DNA of 9,574 nucleotides, from contig QKFK01000235.1 in the NCBI GenBank assembly GCA_003252195.1, positions 1 through 9,574 of the forward strand, in the 5' to 3' direction. Made by a program: the position numbers and the translations under genes. Positions 6,208-9,574 of this stretch are shown here, piece by piece. The stretch's first letter is position 1. Every line of letters starts with the position of its first letter. The notes beneath the pieces are model-generated. The model was given only the letters and a program-made list of their open reading frames with translations. It was not told the DNA's origin and did no database searches. The stretch comes from Rhodospirillales bacterium. Its GTDB lineage: Bacteria > Pseudomonadota > Alphaproteobacteria > QKFK01 > SZUA-500.

Positions 6208-6527
6208 CGAGCGTAACTCTACCTCTATTAATCTGATAGATATAGACAACCCAGCCCAAGTCAAGAGGATTTGGAAACACATGTTTTAGCCTCTGTCTGC
6301 GTAAGCTGGTGGAAGTTTATTCATACTCTTACATAAGGGTGAGGATAAGCAATCTAGCTTGTTGTTAAAACCTGCTTGATAATTGGTGAGCCTGTCAGAC
6401 ATGTTCTAACCACTTATGTGCTGGTGTGAGGTTATTAATCATATAAAGCAGAATACATTGTGTTTTATTAGTTAATGCCTCAATAGGCGGAATTTTTAAA
6501 TAATCAATGTGTTTGGCTGTTATGGCA

Positions 6528-6980
6528 TTAAAGCTGATGCCCTTCTATTCTTAAAAGCATCTTTTTAGTCTCAACGCCTTCTCCGCCGCTATATCCAGTC
6601 ATTTTACCGTTAGAGCCAACAATTCTATGGCACGGTATTAAAATAGGAATATGATTAGCCCCACAAGCGTTTCCTACGGCTCTAGGAGAGCTGTTTATGG
6701 CTTTTGCAACTTCGCCATAGGTTCTAACCTCTCCATAAGGGATGGTTAGCATATATCGCCATACTTTTTCTTGAAAAGCTGTCCCGCTAATATCTATAGG
6801 AAGGTCTATAATTTTTCTCTCGCCACGCAGATATTCCAGAATTTGTTTTTTTGCAGCCTCAACAAAGCTATCGCTTTCTTCATTATCTGCGCCCCAACCA
6901 AAATCGACAGATATAATTTTTCCATCAATTGCAAAGACGCTAATATCGCCTATTGGGGAGTGAAAACATATTTGAGCCAT
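6528..6980 (-). CDS. ogt: Methylated-DNA--protein-cysteine methyltransferase
   Basis: This suicide repair protein moves the methyl group from O6-methylguanine (or O4-methylthymine) in DNA onto its own cysteine. The 150-residue protein has the acceptor motif IPCHRI with Cys117 at 116-119. It also has SSPRAVGNA with Arg100 in the helix-turn-helix region, GANHIPI before the active site, and GYSGG at 129-133 after it. The N-terminal part (1-60) is a short ribonuclease-like domain. No Ada-type regulatory domain is present, so this is the stand-alone Ogt/MGMT type and is slightly shorter than E. coli Ogt (171). The start has AGAGG six bases upstream. It is divergent from mnmE and has no co-directional neighbour. 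Ogt and the C-terminal domain of Ada share this domain, so the symbol follows domain content. Confidence 0.94.
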   Translation of the reverse strand: MAQICFHSPIGDISVFAIDGKIISVDFGWGADNEESDSFVEAAKKQILEYLRGERKIIDLPIDISGTAFQEKVWRYMLTIPYGEVRTYGEVAKAINSSPRAVGNACGANHIPILIPCHRIVGSNGKMTGYSGGEGVETKKMLLRIEGHQL

Positions 6981-7066
6981 ATAAACCTCTGTTGAGCATT
7001 AATGTTGTAATATCGTAATAAAAAATATTAAGTGATTTAGTATTTTTTTCTTGTAGTCGTAAATCT

Positions 7067-7072
7067 AGGTGA
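7067..7072 (+). promoter_or_regulatory. Ribosome-binding site supporting the upstream mnmE start
   Basis: AGGTGA ends 4 nt before the ATG at 7077. The next in-frame ATG (7110), where family similarity begins (KKQTIYALAS), has only AAAG-like sequence before it. This favours the longer protein with an 11-residue leader. Confidence 0.55.
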
Positions 7073-7076
7073 TTAA

Positions 7077-8453
7077 ATGACTACAACAATAAATTATACG
7101 TATAAAGACATGAAAAAACAAACTATATATGCCCTAGCCAGCGCCTCGGGCAAGGCAGGAGTAAGCGTTATTAGGATATCAGGGCCTAGAGCGAAAGACT
7201 TTTTGGTTAAAAACTGTGGTTTTTCAGGTGATGTTGAGCCCCGCAAAACATATTTGCGTAAAATCTATGATGAGGATAAAAAGCTTATAGATACAGCGCT
7301 TGTTGTATATTTTGCTGCGCCAAATAGCTTTACCGGAGAAGAAGTTGTTGAACTCCATGTTCATGGTGGAAGAATAATTATAGAAGAAACTCTGTTTGCG
7401 TTGTCTCAGCATCAAGATTTTAGAATAGCGATGCCTGGTGAGTTTACCAAAAGAGCCTTTTACAACGGTAAAATGGATTTAACAGAGGCTGAAGCTTTAG
7501 CCGATTTAATTGATGCTCAGACTAAAGCTCAAAAAGAACAGGCTATTAAGCAAATGAATGGCGCGCTAAAAGACTTATATATGTCATGGCGACAAAAATT
7601 AGTTGAGAAGCTCTCACATGTAGAAGCTTATATTGACTTTCCAGAGGAAGATATTCCTTCAGACGTGGTTTTTGCAATGCAAAAAGAGGTTGATAACCTT
7701 ATTGATGAGATATCAGAGCATTTAAACGATGGTCACAGAGGAGAAATCCTACGAGATGGTTTTAAGGTTGCTATATTAGGCAAGCCAAACGCGGGCAAAT
7801 CTAGTTTAATGAATAAAATTGCCCAAAGAGATGTGGCGATTGTTTCAACAAAAGCTGGAACAACGCGTGATATTATAGATGTGTCGTTGGATATAAAGGG
7901 CTACCCTGTTATTATTTCTGATACGGCAGGCATCAGAGAAACTGAAGAAGAAATAGAGCTAGAAGGTGTTAAAAGAGCCTTTAAGCAAGCCGAAAAAGCA
8001 GATTTAATTTTGTTAATGGTTGATGCTAGAGATAAGATTGAGGAAACTATAGCGCTTTTAAGCCAAGGAGAGCTCGCAAATATTCAAAAAATACTTGTGG
8101 TAAACAAGATTGACCTCCTAGAGAAATCTAAAGAACTTAAAAACAACCCGTTTGAAAGCTTTTATATCTCTGTAAAACAAGAAGAAGGTCTTTCTGATTT
8201 ATTGGGTCGTCTTGGTGAAATTGTTGATGAACGTATGGGGCAAAGCGAAATCCCTGCCATTAGTCGAATTCGGTATAGAGAAAAACTATTAGAAGCCGTT
8301 GCGTGTTTGCAACAATTCAACCTGTCTAAGCCAATTGAACTTGTTTCAGAAGATTTAAGAGGGGCTGTTAAGTCGATAGGAGAGATAACAGGCGTTGTGA
8401 ACGTTGATGAATTGCTAGATAACATATTTAGCAAGTTCTGTATTGGTAAGTAA
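7077..8453 (+). CDS. mnmE: tRNA modification GTPase MnmE (TrmE)
   Basis: MnmE works with MnmG to add the carboxymethylaminomethyl group to uridine 34 of certain tRNAs, using methylene-tetrahydrofolate, FAD and GTP hydrolysis. The 458-residue length is normal. The N-terminal folate-binding domain starts at TIYALAS and includes GVSVIRISGP and the PGEFTKRAFYNGKMDLTEAEA block. The helical domain is interrupted by the G domain: GKPNAGKS at 235-242 (P loop), GTTRD at 261-265, DTAG at 282-285 and NKID at 343-346. The protein ends FCIGK, the conserved C-terminal motif with Cys455. The start at 7077 is chosen on its ribosome-binding site; 7110 (447 residues) is the alternative. No terminator separates it from mnmG, 66 bp on, so the partners are probably co-transcribed. 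Confidence 0.97.
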   Translation: MTTTINYTYKDMKKQTIYALASASGKAGVSVIRISGPRAKDFLVKNCGFSGDVEPRKTYLRKIYDEDKKLIDTALVVYFAAPNSFTGEEVVELHVHGGRIIIEETLFALSQHQDFRIAMPGEFTKRAFYNGKMDLTEAEALADLIDAQTKAQKEQAIKQMNGALKDLYMSWRQKLVEKLSHVEAYIDFPEEDIPSDVVFAMQKEVDNLIDEISEHLNDGHRGEILRDGFKVAILGKPNAGKSSLMNKIAQRDVAIVSTKAGTTRDIIDVSLDIKGYPVIISDTAGIRETEEEIELEGVKRAFKQAEKADLILLMVDARDKIEETIALLSQGELANIQKILVVNKIDLLEKSKELKNNPFESFYISVKQEEGLSDLLGRLGEIVDERMGQSEIPAISRIRYREKLLEAVACLQQFNLSKPIELVSEDLRGAVKSIGEITGVVNVDELLDNIFSKFCIGK

Positions 8454-8489
8454 AAAATAATTATTGGTAAATCATTGAGTTACACAAAA

Positions 8490-8505
8490 TGTTTCACGTG
8501 AAACA
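8490..8505. other. parS: parS centromere site bound by ParB
   Basis: TGTTTCACGTGAAACA is a perfect 16-bp palindrome identical to the bacterial chromosomal parS consensus. ParB binds this site, loads and spreads on the surrounding DNA, and with ParA segregates the replicated origin. It lies in the mnmE-mnmG gap, 14 bp before the mnmG start. In many bacteria mnmG is near rsmG, parA and parB around the origin, which fits. An exact 16-base match by chance in a window this size is very unlikely. One site was seen here; more may lie outside. Confidence 0.93.
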
Positions 8506-8519
8506 ATAAAGGAAAAAAG

Positions 8520-9574
8520 ATGAAGTATGACGTTATTGTGGTTGGTGGCGGTCACGCGGGTTGCGAAGCGGCGGCGGGTGCTGCAAGAATGGGTGCAAAA
8601 ACTGCTTTAATTACTCACGATGAAAATAAAATAGGCGAAATGTCATGCAACCCTGCAATCGGTGGTTTGGGCAAAGGGCATTTGGTGCGCGAGATTGATG
8701 CGCTAGATGGTTTAATGGGGAAGGTCATAGATAAGGCTGGAATTCAATTTAGAATATTAAACAAATCTAAGGGTAAGGGGCCTGCTGTTCAAGGCCCGCG
8801 TGCTCAAGCAGATAGAAAGCTGTATAGAAAATATATGCAAGAAGCTCTTGGTGAGTATGGTAACCTTGATATAATATCAGCCGCCGTTGAAGGGCTTATA
8901 ATCGCTGGTGAAAATGAAGTTGTTGGTGTAACAGATTCTGAGGGCAATGAATATCATGCTGGAGCGGTTGTTCTAACTGTCGGCACATTCCTTAGGGGGT
9001 TGATGCACATTGGTCAAGAAACGTTTATTGGTGGGCGAGTTGGAGACGTGTCTTGCGAGGGGATTACACCGTTTTTGCAAAAACTAAACCTAGATTTAGG
9101 TAGATTAAAAACTGGAACGCCCGCAAGATTGAATGGCAAAACAATTGATTGGTCAGTTTGCGAAAAACAGTTTGGCGATGATCCTGCCGAGCCTTTTTCT
9201 TATATGACAAAAGAAATCACAAATCCGCAAGTGCCTTGTTATATTACATATACCAACGAAAAGACTCACGAGATAATAAAAAGCAATTTACATAGAGCGC
9301 CTCTGTATTCTGGGCAGATCAAAGGAGTTGGCCCTCGCTATTGTCCAAGTATTGAAGATAAGCTGGTAAAATTTGCAGGAAGAGATTCTCATCAGATATT
9401 TTTAGAGCCTGAGGGTTTGGATGACGACACAATCTATCCAAACGGTATTTCAACATCTGTTCCTAAGGATGTGCAAGACGCATTTATTCGCTCTATAAAG
9501 GGATTGGAAAATGTTGAAATATTGAGATATGCATATGCTATTGAATATGATTATGTTGACCCGAGGGAGCTAAA
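8520..9574 (+). CDS. mnmG: tRNA uridine 5-carboxymethylaminomethyl modification enzyme MnmG (GidA), N-terminal part
   Basis: MnmG is the FAD-binding partner of MnmE in wobble-uridine modification of tRNA. The gene runs off the right edge after 351 codons, over half of a protein of about 620 residues. The FAD dinucleotide motif GGGHAGCEAA is near the start, followed by MSCNPAIGGLGKGHLVREIDAL, QGPRAQADRKLY, GRLKTGTPARL and CYITYTNEKTH. The family signature GVGPRYCPSIEDK and IFLEPEGL come after that. The ATG is preceded by AAAGGA six bases upstream (8508-8513), right after parS. At residues 81-90 the sequence reads NKSKGKGPAV, whereas the usual form is NxSKGPAV, so two residues are added in a conserved loop. 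The reading frame is otherwise intact. Translation is probably coupled to mnmE by one transcript. Confidence 0.97.
   Translation, partial: MKYDVIVVGGGHAGCEAAAGAARMGAKTALITHDENKIGEMSCNPAIGGLGKGHLVREIDALDGLMGKVIDKAGIQFRILNKSKGKGPAVQGPRAQADRKLYRKYMQEALGEYGNLDIISAAVEGLIIAGENEVVGVTDSEGNEYHAGAVVLTVGTFLRGLMHIGQETFIGGRVGDVSCEGITPFLQKLNLDLGRLKTGTPARLNGKTIDWSVCEKQFGDDPAEPFSYMTKEITNPQVPCYITYTNEKTHEIIKSNLHRAPLYSGQIKGVGPRYCPSIEDKLVKFAGRDSHQIFLEPEGLDDDTIYPNGISTSVPKDVQDAFIRSIKGLENVEILRYAYAIEYDYVDPREL

Larger units (their letters stand above)
6067..6527. other. 461-bp interval with no clear gene
   Basis: No intact gene, tRNA, tmRNA or RNase P RNA was recognised. The interval contains two hairpins near the dapB end (about 6093-6121 and 6163-6200). 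On the minus strand there are open frames that stop and resume in another frame: one from 6544 to 6395 without an early start codon (49 codons plus stop) and one from 6402 to 6286 (38 residues, starting MSDRLTNYQ). These could be remnants of a decayed gene or chance. A structured RNA is another possibility. Weak evidence throughout. Confidence 0.5.

Noticed and set aside
6163..6240. Possible permuted tmRNA: GGGCTGATTTTATGTTTCGA resembles the start of a tmRNA, and AGCCTGACCA could be a paired acceptor end with CCA.
   Set aside because: The acceptor pairing and the CCA end cannot be set in the same register as the TTCGA position, no T-arm lies upstream, and no tag-peptide reading frame follows.
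6286..6402. 38-codon minus-strand frame starting MSDRLTNYQ as a small gene.
   Set aside because: It has no convincing ribosome-binding site, overlaps another broken frame and shows no recognised family, so it is described only as part of the unexplained interval.

Overview
This window looks like chromosomal DNA from an AT-rich alphaproteobacterium. The clues are a dnaK-dnaJ pair with dapB close by, a heat-shock promoter of the alphaproteobacterial RpoH type before dnaK, hslV close to dnaK, and mnmE followed by mnmG with a consensus parS site between them, which suggests an origin-proximal segment. Species cannot be named from the sequence. No CRISPR array, tRNA, rRNA or intact insertion sequence was seen.

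Left part (1-550): two minus-strand genes run off the left edge. They are a very short DUF1178-like zinc-ribbon protein and then the start of hslV, the peptidase of the HslUV protease. The gap at 361-550 carries the heat-shock promoter of dnaK and a possible CtrA box.

Protein-folding block (551-3780): dnaK and dnaJ lie in one operon, separated by a strong stem-loop. The block ends in a hairpin terminator that can also serve the convergent gene.

Orphan block (3815-5268): a 461-residue predicted exported protein of unknown family lies on the minus strand between dnaJ and dapB. Its likely promoter has a perfect -10, and its -35 overlaps the dapB start codon, so the two divergent genes share a 68-bp control region. 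This is the least explained protein in the window.

Lysine/cell-wall and repair block (5269-6980): dapB is followed by about 460 bp without a clear gene, which holds two hairpins and broken minus-strand open frames. Then comes ogt on the minus strand, encoding a DNA-repair methyltransferase.

tRNA-modification block (7077-9574): mnmE and mnmG encode the two subunits of the enzyme that modifies the wobble uridine of several tRNAs. The perfect 16-bp parS lies just before the mnmG ribosome-binding site. mnmG is cut by the right edge and carries a two-residue insertion in a conserved motif.

Most of the window is core housekeeping. The points most worth a second look are the orphan secreted protein with its shared promoter region, the parS site, the dnaK-dnaJ hairpin, and the unexplained 6067-6527 interval.
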